From Ancylobacter pratisalsi (GTDB taxonomy: Bacteria > Pseudomonadota > Alphaproteobacteria > Rhizobiales > Xanthobacteraceae), in contig NZ_CP048630.1 of the NCBI RefSeq assembly GCF_010669125.1, forward strand, positions 2,430,001 to 2,494,000: a stretch of 64,000 nucleotides of DNA, in the 5' to 3' direction. A model generated the notes under the pieces. The model was given only the letters and a program-made list of their open reading frames with translations. It had not been told where the DNA came from and searched no databases. Numbering within the stretch: the stretch's first letter is position 1; every line of letters starts with the position of its first letter. Positions 56,996 through 64,000 of this stretch are shown here, piece after piece. The translations under genes and the position numbers were made by a program.

Positions 56996-57892
56996 TCAGG
57001 CGGCCTTCGACAGCAGCGGCCGCGTGGCCAGCGCCTCGCGCACGATCGCCTCGACCCGCGCCCGCGCTTCGCCCTCTAGCGGCAGACGCGGGGCCCGCAC
57101 CCGCTCGGTGGTCCCGGTCACCAGCGCCTCGACCAGCTTGAGGTTCTGGACCAGGTAGCTCGACACGTCGAGATCGAGAAGCGGGCGGAACCAGCGGTAG
57201 ATCGCCAGCGCCTCGTCATAGCGCTTCGCCTTCATCAGCCGGTAGATCGCGACCGTCTCCTCCGGGAAGGCAATGACCAGACCCGCGACCCAGCCCACGG
57301 CACCGACCGCCAGCGCCTCATAGGCGAGATTGTCGACGCCGGTGAAGACGTCGTAGCGATCGCCGAACGCATTGATGATGTCGGTGGCGCGGCGGATGTC
57401 GTCGGACGATTCCTTGATCGCCACGAAGCGCGGGTCCGCCGCCAGCTCGCTCATGATCTCCACCGTCACATCGACCCGGTAGGCGATGCGGTTGGAGTAG
57501 ATCATCACCGGCAGATCGGCGGCCGCGGCCACCGCGCTGAGCGTGGCGACGGTCTCTTTGGCGTTGGTGTGGTAGACGAGGCTCGGCACCACCATCAGGC
57601 CCGAGGCGCCGGCCTTGGCCGCGCGCGAAGCCAGCGAGGCGCAGTCGCGGGTCGAGGCATCGGCGATCGTCATCAGCACCGGGCGCCGGCCGGCGACGCC
57701 CTGCGCCAGCGAGAGCACCTCCAGGCGCTCGTCATGGCTCAGCATCGGGCCTTCGCCCAGCGAGCCATTGACAATCAGGCCGTCCACCCCGGCCTCGATC
57801 TGGCGCGCAAAGCAGCGCTCCATCTCCTGGTGATCAAGCTCCCCCGCCTCGGTGAACTTCGCCGAAACAGCCGGATAAACACCCTGCCACAT
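56996..57892 (-). CDS. Delta1-pyrroline-4-hydroxy-2-carboxylate deaminase, DHDPS family
   Basis: A 298-residue TIM-barrel enzyme that converts pyrroline-4-hydroxy-2-carboxylate to alpha-ketoglutarate semialdehyde with release of ammonia. Family residues are in place: Y132 (VMIYSNRIAY) and the Schiff-base K160 (VAIKESSDD). The opening MWQGVYPAVSAKFTEAGELD and the segment NGSLGEGPML are like hydroxyproline-cluster deaminases and unlike DapA (usually NGTTGES). AAGGAG precedes the ATG at about 7-9 bases. Its product needs KGSADH, encoded in the arabinose array. Confidence 0.88.
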   Translation of the reverse strand: MWQGVYPAVSAKFTEAGELDHQEMERCFARQIEAGVDGLIVNGSLGEGPMLSHDERLEVLSLAQGVAGRRPVLMTIADASTRDCASLASRAAKAGASGLMVVPSLVYHTNAKETVATLSAVAAAADLPVMIYSNRIAYRVDVTVEIMSELAADPRFVAIKESSDDIRRATDIINAFGDRYDVFTGVDNLAYEALAVGAVGWVAGLVIAFPEETVAIYRLMKAKRYDEALAIYRWFRPLLDLDVSSYLVQNLKLVEALVTGTTERVRAPRLPLEGEARARVEAIVREALATRPLLSKAA

Positions 57893-57933
57893 CGTTATGC
57901 TCCTTGGGTCGTTCGAACGCGCATGCGTGGAAT

Positions 57934-58659
57934 TCAGAGAACGGATTTGAGGAAGTCGATCGTTTCCGGCTGCCGGGGATTGCCGATCACCTGCGCGGGG
58001 GGGCCGATCTCGTGGATCCGGCCCTTGTGGAAGAAGGCGACGCGGTTCGACACCTCGCGGGCGAAGGCGATTTCGTGCGTGACCACAATCATCGTCATGC
58101 CCTCGGCCGCGAGCAGGCGCATCGTCTCCAGCACCTCGCCGACGAGCTGGGGATCGAGCGCGGAAGTCACCTCATCGAAGAGCATATAGTCCGGGGACAT
58201 CGCCAGCGCACGGGCGATCGCCATGCGCTGCTGCTGGCCACCGGAGAGCTTGGACGGGTAGACCTTCAGCTTCTCGGAGAGGCCGACATGGGACAGCTTC
58301 TCCGCCGCGATGGCCTCCGCCTCCGCCTTCGATTTGCCGAGCACCTTGCGCGGGGCGAGCATGACGTTCTCCAGCACGGTGAGGTGCGGGAAGGCGTTCC
58401 ACTGCTGGAACACGATGCCGATCTTGCGGCGCAGCCTGTTGAGGTCGGTGCCGCGCGCATGCACGTCGGTGCCGTCGACCAGGATGCGGCCGGAATTGAT
58501 CGGCTCCAGCCCGTTGATGCACATGAGCAGGGTCGACTTGCCCGAGCCGGAGCCTCCGATGACGGAGACGACCTCGCCCTTGTCGACGGTCATGGTGACG
58601 CCCTTGACCACTTCGAGATTGCCGAAGGATTTGTGGACGTTATCGATCTCAATTGACAT
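57934..58659 (-). CDS. Polar amino-acid ABC transporter ATP-binding protein
   Basis: A 241-residue ATPase of the GlnQ/HisP class: Walker A GGSGSGKSTL at about 34-43, LSGGQQQRMAIARAL signature, and Walker B YMLFDEVTSALD. Length is normal. It ends the ABC set whose permeases and binding protein are encoded immediately upstream on the same strand. Coupling to the deaminase and epimerase suggests hydroxyproline or proline-derivative import, in parallel with the TRAP system. Confidence 0.94.
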   Translation of the reverse strand: MSIEIDNVHKSFGNLEVVKGVTMTVDKGEVVSVIGGSGSGKSTLLMCINGLEPINSGRILVDGTDVHARGTDLNRLRRKIGIVFQQWNAFPHLTVLENVMLAPRKVLGKSKAEAEAIAAEKLSHVGLSEKLKVYPSKLSGGQQQRMAIARALAMSPDYMLFDEVTSALDPQLVGEVLETMRLLAAEGMTMIVVTHEIAFAREVSNRVAFFHKGRIHEIGPPAQVIGNPRQPETIDFLKSVL

Positions 58660-58668
58660 GGCCGCTTC

Positions 58669-59334
58669 TCAGTCGTTTTCGCGCCAGCGCTTCTCCAGCC
58701 GCGCACCGAGGCGCGCGATGGGGAAGCTCATCAGGAAGTAGATCAGTCCGGCGATGGAGAGCACGAAGAGCGGCTCCTGGATGCGGGTGACGATCACCTG
58801 CGAGGAGCGCAGCAATTCGACGACCCCGATCCACCAGACCATCGCCGTGTCCTTCATCACGCCCAGCGTCAGGCCGATCCAGCTCGGCAGCGCCACACGC
58901 AGGGCGATGGGGAAGACGATCTCGGTAACGTCCTGCCGGTAGGTCATGCCGAGCGAACGGGCGGCCCGGCGTGTGGTCGTCGGCACGGCGAGGAAGCCGG
59001 AGCGCACGATTTCGGTGCAGTAGGCCGACATGTACAGCGCCAGCACCACGCAGCCCACCGTGAACGGCCCCCAGTGGATGCCGACAATGGTCTTGAACGA
59101 GTTGGCCAGCACCAGCTGGATCAGCAGCGGTATGGAGCGGAACACGTCCAGTACCGCGCCGAGCGGGGCGTTGATCCACCAGGGCGAGACCGCCCGGATC
59201 ACGCCGAAGGCAACCCCCAGCAGCGTGCCGCCGAGCACCGCCCAGAAGGTGATCGCCAGCGTCACGCCCGCGCCCTTGAGCATGAACCAGAGATCATTGA
59301 GCGAGAAGGTGGTGTCGAACAGGGAGGAGAACAT
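58669..59334 (-). CDS. Polar amino-acid ABC transporter permease
   Basis: A 221-residue HisM/GlnP-type permease with about five helices. The EAA-loop segment TRRAARSLGMTYRQDVTEIVFPIALRVALP (about residues 140-170, quoted as the core RAARSLGMTY) contacts the ATPase, and FRSIPLLIQLVLANSF is the family's N-terminal mark. GGGAGG lies 7 bases before the ATG. It pairs with the next permease as a heterodimer. Confidence 0.92.
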   Translation of the reverse strand: MFSSLFDTTFSLNDLWFMLKGAGVTLAITFWAVLGGTLLGVAFGVIRAVSPWWINAPLGAVLDVFRSIPLLIQLVLANSFKTIVGIHWGPFTVGCVVLALYMSAYCTEIVRSGFLAVPTTTRRAARSLGMTYRQDVTEIVFPIALRVALPSWIGLTLGVMKDTAMVWWIGVVELLRSSQVIVTRIQEPLFVLSIAGLIYFLMSFPIARLGARLEKRWREND

Positions 59335-59347
59335 CGTGCGGCCTCCC

Positions 59348-60010
59348 TCAGTAACGGAACAGGCGCCACTCCATGAGGCGGGCGGAGGCTGTGACGAACT
59401 TGGCCAGCAGATAGTAGATCACGGCGGCCATGGCGAAATATTCGAAGGTGCGGAAGGAGCGGACGTTGAGCTCCTGGGTCACGCCGGTGAGGTCATCATT
59501 GAGGCCGACGACGACGCCGAGCGAGGTCATCAAGATCGCCCAGACCATCTGGTTGGTGAGCGGATAGAACACGATGCGGAACATCTGCGGCATCACCACC
59601 AGCCGGAAAGCCTGGATCTGTCCCATGCCCAGCGAACGCGCGGCGCGCATCTGCGTCGGCGGCACCGCGCGCAGGCCGCCACGGAACGTCTCGGCGAGAT
59701 AGCCGGCATTGTTGAAGGTGATGCCGGCCAGCAGCGCCACGAAGCTGTCCAGATGGATGCCCAGCGAGCCGAGGCCGAAATACGCCATGTAGATCTGGAA
59801 CAGCGCCGGCGTGTTGCGCGCCAGCTCCACCCAGCTGATCGCGACGGCGCGCAGCGCGCGGTAATTCGAGCTGCTGCCCACCGCCAGAAGAATGGCGAAG
59901 AACACGCCGAGAACCATGGAGAGCGTGGCGATCTCCAGCGTTACCAGCGCGCCCGCGAGCATGTCCGGCACGGCGCGGAACGCCGGTAGCCAATGGAAGG
60001 TGTAGTTCAT
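59348..60010 (-). CDS. Polar amino-acid ABC transporter permease
   Basis: A 220-residue HisQ/GlnP-type permease. Marks: WVELARNTPALFQIYMAYFG, FRGGLRAVPPTQMRAARSLG (EAA loop) and FYPLTNQMVWAILMTSLGVV. It lies 13 bases before the second permease gene and 150 bases after the binding-protein gene, a gap holding a strong hairpin. The paired permeases form the membrane channel. Confidence 0.92.
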   Translation of the reverse strand: MNYTFHWLPAFRAVPDMLAGALVTLEIATLSMVLGVFFAILLAVGSSSNYRALRAVAISWVELARNTPALFQIYMAYFGLGSLGIHLDSFVALLAGITFNNAGYLAETFRGGLRAVPPTQMRAARSLGMGQIQAFRLVVMPQMFRIVFYPLTNQMVWAILMTSLGVVVGLNDDLTGVTQELNVRSFRTFEYFAMAAVIYYLLAKFVTASARLMEWRLFRY

Positions 60011-60119
60011 GCCACGCTCATCCTTCGGCTGATGCGACGCCGGGCCGCTTGCCTGAGGTTGATGGTCCTGAGGCCGTCATCGCGAACCGATCGCGCGTGC
60101 GACGCGGGGATGGCCGGGG

Positions 60120-60149
60120 GCGGCGGCCCGGATCCTACCGGACCGCCGC
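60120..60149 (-). terminator. Long GC-rich hairpin after the amino-acid-binding protein gene
   Basis: GCGGCGGCCCGG (60120-60131), loop ATCCTA, CCGGACCGCCGC (60138-60149): 12-bp arms with a single mismatch, placed just after the binding-protein stop and before the permease genes. Consistent with partial termination or mRNA stabilisation to overproduce the binding protein. Confidence 0.6.
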
Positions 60150-60161
60150 AGTGCAGGACGC

Positions 60162-60977
60162 TCAGCGATAGACGCCGGCGATGGTCAGGTCGGGCGCCTC
60201 GCCGAGGCCGATCCACTTGTCGTAGAGCGCCTTGTAGCGGCCGGTGCGGACCTGCTGGTTGATGAACAGGTTGAGGTAGTTGATCAGGCCCTGCTCGTTG
60301 CGCAGCGCGATGAGCGCGACATAATCGATGTCGTAGGGCGCGTCGCCGCCCATCATCAGGCCCTTGTACTTGCCATCCTTCACGATCGCCGCGGCGACGG
60401 TCGAGGTGACGACGGTGGCGTCGATCTGGCCCTGGGACAGCGCCAGGAACACGTCGGCCTGGGTCTGGTAGCCGTTGAAGGTGGTGCCGTCGCCCCACTT
60501 CTTCACGTCCTTCTCAAGCGCAAGCGCCTCGAAGGTGCCGGAGACAGAGCCGGTCTTCTTGCCCTTGAGGTCGGCGTAATCCTTGATGCCGAGGCCGTCC
60601 TTGGTGAGAACGACCATCTTGAAGGCGAAGTAGGGGATGGTGAAGCCGGCGGTCTTGGCGCGCTCCAGCGTGTCCGAGGTGGACGCGACACCGACGTCGA
60701 CGCGGCCGGAGATCAGCGCGGGAATGCGGTCCGGGAACGGCGTCTCGACGATCTCGGCCTTCACGCCAAGCACCTTGGCGAGGTCGTTGCAGTAATCGAC
60801 GTCGAAGCCGATCGGCTCATTGTTGGCATCCCGCGAACCCATGGGCGGGAAGTCGAGCACCACGGCGCAGCGCAGTGTACCGGAGGCGATGATGTCGTCG
60901 AGCTTGTCCGCCTGCGCGGGCAGCGCGGCAGCAAGCGTCAACGTCGCGGCGGCCAGAATGCCGAATCCCTTGAACAT
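60162..60977 (-). CDS. Periplasmic amino-acid-binding protein (SBP_bac_3 family)
   Basis: A 271-residue exported binding protein with signal peptide MFKGFGILAAATLTLAAALP (cleavage near AQA-DK). Family marks: SGTLRCAVVLDFPPMGSRDA, GFDVDYCNDLAKVLGVKAEI and FPDRIPALISGRVDVGVAST. AGAGGA lies about 8 bases before the ATG. First gene of the minus-strand array that runs through ABC transporter and hydroxyproline enzymes; divergent from a GntR regulator gene. Ligand is probably hydroxyproline or a derivative by context. Confidence 0.93.
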   Translation of the reverse strand: MFKGFGILAAATLTLAAALPAQADKLDDIIASGTLRCAVVLDFPPMGSRDANNEPIGFDVDYCNDLAKVLGVKAEIVETPFPDRIPALISGRVDVGVASTSDTLERAKTAGFTIPYFAFKMVVLTKDGLGIKDYADLKGKKTGSVSGTFEALALEKDVKKWGDGTTFNGYQTQADVFLALSQGQIDATVVTSTVAAAIVKDGKYKGLMMGGDAPYDIDYVALIALRNEQGLINYLNLFINQQVRTGRYKALYDKWIGLGEAPDLTIAGVYR

Positions 60978-61227
60978 AACGGCTGTCCTCTGAAGGAGTT
61001 TGTTTCGCTGTTAGTGGCCGTTGGCGTCGAAGGTGAAGGCGCCGTACGGCGACCGGGAAAGTGTCCGCTTATTGGATCCAAGTTTCAATATCCTTTTTGC
61101 AAACTCCGTGCGATTTTGTCTCCTGCCCGATGGGCTTTGGCGTCGCAGGCTGGGAAACGGCAAGGTATGCAATGCGTTGGTTGGCAACGAATCGGCCTTG
61201 AAGCCGGTCGCGCCACTCGGGAGGTGA
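60978..61227. promoter_or_regulatory. Divergent promoter region of the hydroxyproline array and its regulator
   Basis: 250 bases between the amino-acid-binding protein gene (minus) and the GntR gene (plus). It contains the VanO-like palindrome listed separately and an AT-rich stretch around 61085-61110 (TTTCAATATCCTTTTTGC) that could hold promoter elements. Confidence 0.55.
61071..61082. promoter_or_regulatory. VanO-like palindromic operator (GntR/FCD site)
   Basis: ATTGGATCCAAG matches 11 of 12 bases of the Caulobacter VanR operator ATTGGATCCAAT (recalled from the literature). VanR is also a GntR/FCD-family repressor. The site contains the perfect palindrome TTGGATCCAA (61072-61081) and lies about 95 bases before the array's first codon and 146 bases before the regulator's start. 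Confidence 0.6.
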
Positions 61228-61929
61228 ATGGTGAAGGTTAGGGCAACGGACATAGCGCAGATGGCGTCTGCCTCGGACGTCATCTTCGATGCGCTGCGCG
61301 AGGCGATTGCCAAGGGGGATATCGCCGAAGGCCAGACCCTGCGGCAGGACCATATCGCCCGGATGTTCAATGTCAGCCGGATACCTGTGCGCGAGGCGCT
61401 GACCCGGCTGGAAGAGCAGGGGCTGGTGACGACGCAGCGCTACCGTGGCGCGGTGGTTACGACGCTCTCCACCGACGAGATCCGCGAGATCTTCGAATTC
61501 CGCGCGCTGCTGGAGCCGGAGGTTCTGCGCTATTCGGTCGAGCGCATCTCGGATGAGGGGCTGGAGAACGCCAAGCGCTTTGCCCACGCCTTCTCGACCG
61601 AGACCGATTCATCGCACTGGGGTGAACTGAACCGGGGCTTCCACTACAGCCTCTACGAGGCGTCCGGACGGCCCTATTACCTTCAGACCATCAGCGCGGC
61701 GCTGGATCGGGTGGATCGCTACCTGCGCGCGCAGCTCGTGCTGACGTCCGGCATGGAAAGGGCCCGACGCGAGCACGAGGGCATCCTGGATGCCTGCATC
61801 CGTCGTGACGCGGACGAGGCCGCGCGGCTCACCCGGGAGCACATTCTCGGCGCCAGCGTTTCGCTGATCGAGTTCCTGCAGCGGACGCGGACGCGGACGG
61901 GGGACGATGCCGGCGCGGAGCGGGGGTGA
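61228..61929 (+). CDS. GntR-family (FCD) transcriptional regulator
   Basis: A 233-residue regulator: winged helix at about 10-85 (GDIAEGQTLRQDHIARMFNV, VSRIPVREALTRLEEQGLV), then FCD domain (EIFEFRALLEPEVLRYSVER, GELNRGFHYSLYEASGRPYY, EHEGILDACIRRDADEA). GGGAGGTGA leads directly into the ATG. Divergent from the hydroxyproline array, with a VanO-like site between; the natural assumption is that it represses that array and itself. The C-terminal tail contains a short RTRTRTG repeat. Confidence 0.9.
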   Translation: MVKVRATDIAQMASASDVIFDALREAIAKGDIAEGQTLRQDHIARMFNVSRIPVREALTRLEEQGLVTTQRYRGAVVTTLSTDEIREIFEFRALLEPEVLRYSVERISDEGLENAKRFAHAFSTETDSSHWGELNRGFHYSLYEASGRPYYLQTISAALDRVDRYLRAQLVLTSGMERARREHEGILDACIRRDADEAARLTREHILGASVSLIEFLQRTRTRTGDDAGAERG

Positions 61930-62344
61930 CCGTGATCGCATCGGCACGCCCCTCGTCGAGGGCCGCCTGCGCCTTTTGAGCGTCAGAGTCGGAGTTGAGC
62001 ACCAGCGGTGCCTTGAAGATATTGCGGATCATCGGGGCGCGTGCGGGCCGGTCCGGGCTCGCGCAGCTCCAGAAAGGCGATGCCGATACCTTCGAGTATC
62101 TCCGCGCCCTGGGCGAACAGAGGCTCGGGGTTCGGGTCGTTGACCCCCTGCTCTTCGCCGTTGGGCGACAGCCGTACCGCCGTCCGTTTCCGGAACCATC
62201 CAATAATCTGGCGCGACAGGGAGGTGAAGGCTCAACCGCCCGGCATTGCGCCGCCGGGTCAGGCGCCGGTAGAGGAAGGCGCGTGATGCTCGGGAGCAAT
62301 CGGCCGGCGTGTGCCGGCCGGTGCCCTGTCAGACTAGGCGCGGC
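61930..62344. other. Intergenic region after the GntR gene
   Basis: 415 bases between convergent genes. No credible gene is seen. The only structure found is the hairpin at 62301-62320. Confidence 0.4.
62301..62320. terminator. GC-rich hairpin, possible terminator
   Basis: CGGCCGGC (62301-62308), loop GTGT, GCCGGCCG (62313-62320): a perfect 8-bp stem 25 bases beyond the end of the small minus-strand gene at 62345. No T-run on either side. Confidence 0.5.
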
Positions 62345-62536
62345 TCACCGTGCCAGCTTCTCGCGCTGCTTCAGGAGCTCGTCCAGCTGCGCCTGCTGTT
62401 CCGCGATGCGACTGGCGGCGCGATCCTCGTCCGCCGCGCCGGAATAGGCCGCCGCCTGTTCGGTCAGTTCCGACAGGTTGCTGCGCGCGATGGCGATGCG
62501 TTCATCGAGTTCGATGAGGGTGGTGGCGTCCGGCAT
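62345..62536 (-). CDS. Small coiled-coil protein of unknown function
   Basis: A 63-residue protein, MPDATTLIELDERIAIARSN at the start, almost wholly helical and charged, with heptad-like leucines and isoleucines (ELTEQAAAYSGAADEDRAAS, then RIAEQQAQLDELLKQREKL). The ATG at 62536 follows AGAGGA by about 8 bases; the frame is open further upstream without another good start site. It has no cysteine and no membrane segment. Likely a soluble dimeric coiled coil; function unknown. Confidence 0.6.
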   Translation of the reverse strand: MPDATTLIELDERIAIARSNLSELTEQAAAYSGAADEDRAASRIAEQQAQLDELLKQREKLAR

Positions 62537-62805
62537 GGCAATGTCCTCTTGTTCGGCAAATGGAGACCGCAGCATCATCTTGTCGCGGATCGCCGCGGCG
62601 GCAGAGTCTCTAGACCCCGCCACGGGCTTTTGTAAGTACCAGCTAAATGGTGAGGTCGTCCCTCATCGGTCCGCCGGGAGCCTGAAAAGCGGGCGATCCG
62701 GCGCGCGTACGGCAAGCGGATGAGGCCGCCGGTGTCATGAGCGCTTAAGTGTCCGCGAGCGGGGCGCGCGAAGGGTGTCACAGCGGGCCGGTCGGGCAAC
62801 CCCGC

Positions 62806-63687
62806 TCAGGCGCAAAGCCGCGCCTGCCTTATGTCGCGTGCGGGAGGCGTTCCGAAAAGCCGGCCATATTCGCGGGTGAACTGCGGCACGCTTTCATACC
62901 CGACCGCCCAGGCCGCAGAACGGATGTCGGCCCCTTCGGCCAGCATCATCCGCCGTGCTTCGATCAGGCGCAGCTGCTTCTGGAACTGGAGCGGCGACAG
63001 CGTCGTGATGGCGCGAAAATGCTGGTGGAAGGACGACAGGCTCATGCCTGAAACCTCCGCCAGTTCCTCGACCCGGAGCGGTTCAGCGAAGTCCCGCCGA
63101 ATGACCGCGACGGCGCGGGCGATGCGCTGGGCGTGGCTGTCGGTGATGCCGAGGGCGCGGATCGCGGCGCCATGTCGGCCGGCCAGCAGCCAGTAATGCA
63201 TCTCGCGCAGCGAGGGATCGCGCAGAACCGGCAGCGCCGTTGGGCGCTCGACCAGCCGCATCAGGCGCGCCGCGGCATCGGCCACATCCGCATCCGTCGG
63301 TGCGACCTGCGCCGCGCCGGCGCTGTCCGCCGATACGCCGGCCATCTCCATCGACAGATCGCGCAGGATGGCGGGGTCGAGTTCCAGAACCAGCGAATAA
63401 TAGGGGTGCGCGGGGCTGGCCTGAACGATCTGGCTGACCGTCGGCACATCCGCTGAAACCAGCAGCGATTCACCGGGGCCGAATTCGATGGTGTCTCCCG
63501 CGATGGTCACGCGCTTCCTGCCCTGGAGAATCATCGCCACCAGGGGACGGTAGACCATGACCTGCAAGGGACTTGGGGCGGTGGCGCGGATGAGGGTGAG
63601 GCCCGGTATCGGCGTCTGGGCCGCGCCGAACCGGTCAGCATGTGCGTCGGCATGGCGGCGCACATTATCGAGGAGAGCATCCATCAT
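62806..63687 (-). CDS. AraC-family transcriptional regulator
   Basis: A 293-residue regulator with an N-terminal AraC_N (pfam06719-type) cupin-like domain (PLVAMILQGRKRVTIAGDTI, GPGESLLVSADVPTVSQI) and a C-terminal double helix-turn-helix at about 190-285 (EPLRVEELAEVSGMSLSSFH, then FQKQLRLIEARRMMLAEG). This type (YqhC-like) usually activates a divergent oxidoreductase gene in response to aldehydes or other electrophiles; here a short-chain dehydrogenase gene is divergent. The adjacent ATG at 63684 is an equal start choice. Confidence 0.92.
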   Translation of the reverse strand: MMDALLDNVRRHADAHADRFGAAQTPIPGLTLIRATAPSPLQVMVYRPLVAMILQGRKRVTIAGDTIEFGPGESLLVSADVPTVSQIVQASPAHPYYSLVLELDPAILRDLSMEMAGVSADSAGAAQVAPTDADVADAAARLMRLVERPTALPVLRDPSLREMHYWLLAGRHGAAIRALGITDSHAQRIARAVAVIRRDFAEPLRVEELAEVSGMSLSSFHQHFRAITTLSPLQFQKQLRLIEARRMMLAEGADIRSAAWAVGYESVPQFTREYGRLFGTPPARDIRQARLCA

Positions 63688-63715
63688 CTTCGAATGATGA
63701 GCCTTCCCGATCTTT

Positions 63716-63744
63716 CAGGCAAGCGGTTGTCCCAGAACAGGCAA
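63716..63744. promoter_or_regulatory. Direct repeats, candidate AraC-type operator
   Basis: CAGGCAAG occurs at 63716 and 63738, 22 bp apart (two helix turns), with a third CAGGCAA at 63813. All lie in the 211-bp gap between the AraC-type gene and the SDR gene. AraC-family proteins bind direct repeats with about this spacing. Confidence 0.5.
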
Positions 63745-63898
63745 GGGCGTAACGAGTTTTTTCGAGCTGAAGCAATCTCTTGTGTACTTCGGCGCGTGAA
63801 ATTTCAGAGAAACAGGCAATTCGTTGCGAGGAATTGGCAACCCACATCGCTCTTCCTGTCCCATCTTTCGCTCATCTCTTTGGACGGAAGGAACAGAC

Positions 63899-64000
63899 AT
63901 GACCAAGATCACGCTGGTGACAGGGGCCAATCGCGGCCTCGGCCGCAACACCGCGCTCAGCATCGCCCAGCGTGGCGGCGATGTGATCGTCACCTATCGA
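63899..64000 (+). CDS. Short-chain dehydrogenase/reductase (partial, runs off the window)
   Basis: Thirty-four codons are visible: MTKITLVTGANRGLGRNTAL and ISIAQRGGDVIVTYR-like continuation. TGANRGLGRN is the classic SDR NAD(P)-binding motif TGxxxGxG. GGAAGGAA lies about 6 bases before the ATG. The 3' part, with the catalytic YxxxK, lies beyond the window. Divergent from the AraC-type regulator, a common arrangement for inducible SDR reductases. Confidence 0.9.
   Translation, partial: MTKITLVTGANRGLGRNTALSIAQRGGDVIVTYR

Overview
The window is GC-rich DNA (only a few intergenic patches are AT-rich), very probably from an alphaproteobacterium of the order Hyphomicrobiales (Rhizobiales). This is inferred from a close ChvE homologue followed by gguA/gguB-type genes, Azospirillum-style L-arabinose genes, a YtfQ homologue, and hydroxyproline genes of the kind found in plant-associated rhizobia-like bacteria. 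I cannot name the genus; a Xanthobacteraceae-like organism is a guess. No rRNA, tRNA, CRISPR array or insertion sequence was seen.

Region 1 (1-22 kb) holds an OsmF-like osmolyte-binding protein, then galE and a surface-polysaccharide locus: GH71-type glucanase, Wzy-like polymerase, two minus-strand glycosyltransferases around a Wzx-like flippase, an acyltransferase, a WcaF-glycosyltransferase fusion, another glycosyltransferase, a PAPS-type sulfotransferase, an FkbM-like methyltransferase, gmd and fcl (GDP-L-fucose synthesis) and a WcaI-like glycosyltransferase. Directly before the sulfotransferase lies a decayed cysD (sulfate adenylyltransferase subunit 2). The glycan is therefore probably fucose-containing and may once have had its own sulfate-activation step.

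Region 2 (22-28 kb) is an overlapping three-gene envelope operon (membrane protein, von Willebrand A protein with tandem beta-type repeats, exported protein). It is separated by about 100 bp, containing a perfect 16-bp palindrome, from a LuxR-type HTH/alpha-beta hydrolase fusion gene.

Region 3 (28-48 kb) is one long minus-strand array for sugars: a YtfQRT-YjfF-type ABC transporter, a GntR/FCD regulator, L-arabonate dehydratase, L-2-keto-3-deoxyarabonate dehydratase, alpha-ketoglutarate semialdehyde dehydrogenase, an aldose 1-dehydrogenase, aldose epimerase, a second IlvD/Edd dehydratase, SMP-30 lactonase, dgoK, dgoA and the ChvE-GguA-GguB transporter. It encodes non-phosphorylative L-arabinose oxidation to alpha-ketoglutarate and DeLey-Doudoroff D-galactose breakdown, with shared upper steps.

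Region 4 (48.7-61.9 kb) is for hydroxyproline isomers: Ldh2-type pyrroline-2-carboxylate reductase, a GntR regulator, a TRAP transporter, two proline-racemase-family enzymes with different active-site residues, cis-3-hydroxyproline dehydratase, pyrroline-4-hydroxy-2-carboxylate deaminase, an amino-acid ABC transporter and a second GntR regulator with a VanO-like site in its promoter. The 4-hydroxyproline branch ends in alpha-ketoglutarate semialdehyde, the same intermediate as the arabinose branch. Together regions 3 and 4 cover the three main monomers of plant hydroxyproline-rich glycoproteins (hydroxyproline, L-arabinose, galactose).

Region 5 (62-64 kb) has a small coiled-coil protein and an AraC-type regulator divergent from a truncated SDR gene, with direct repeats between them.
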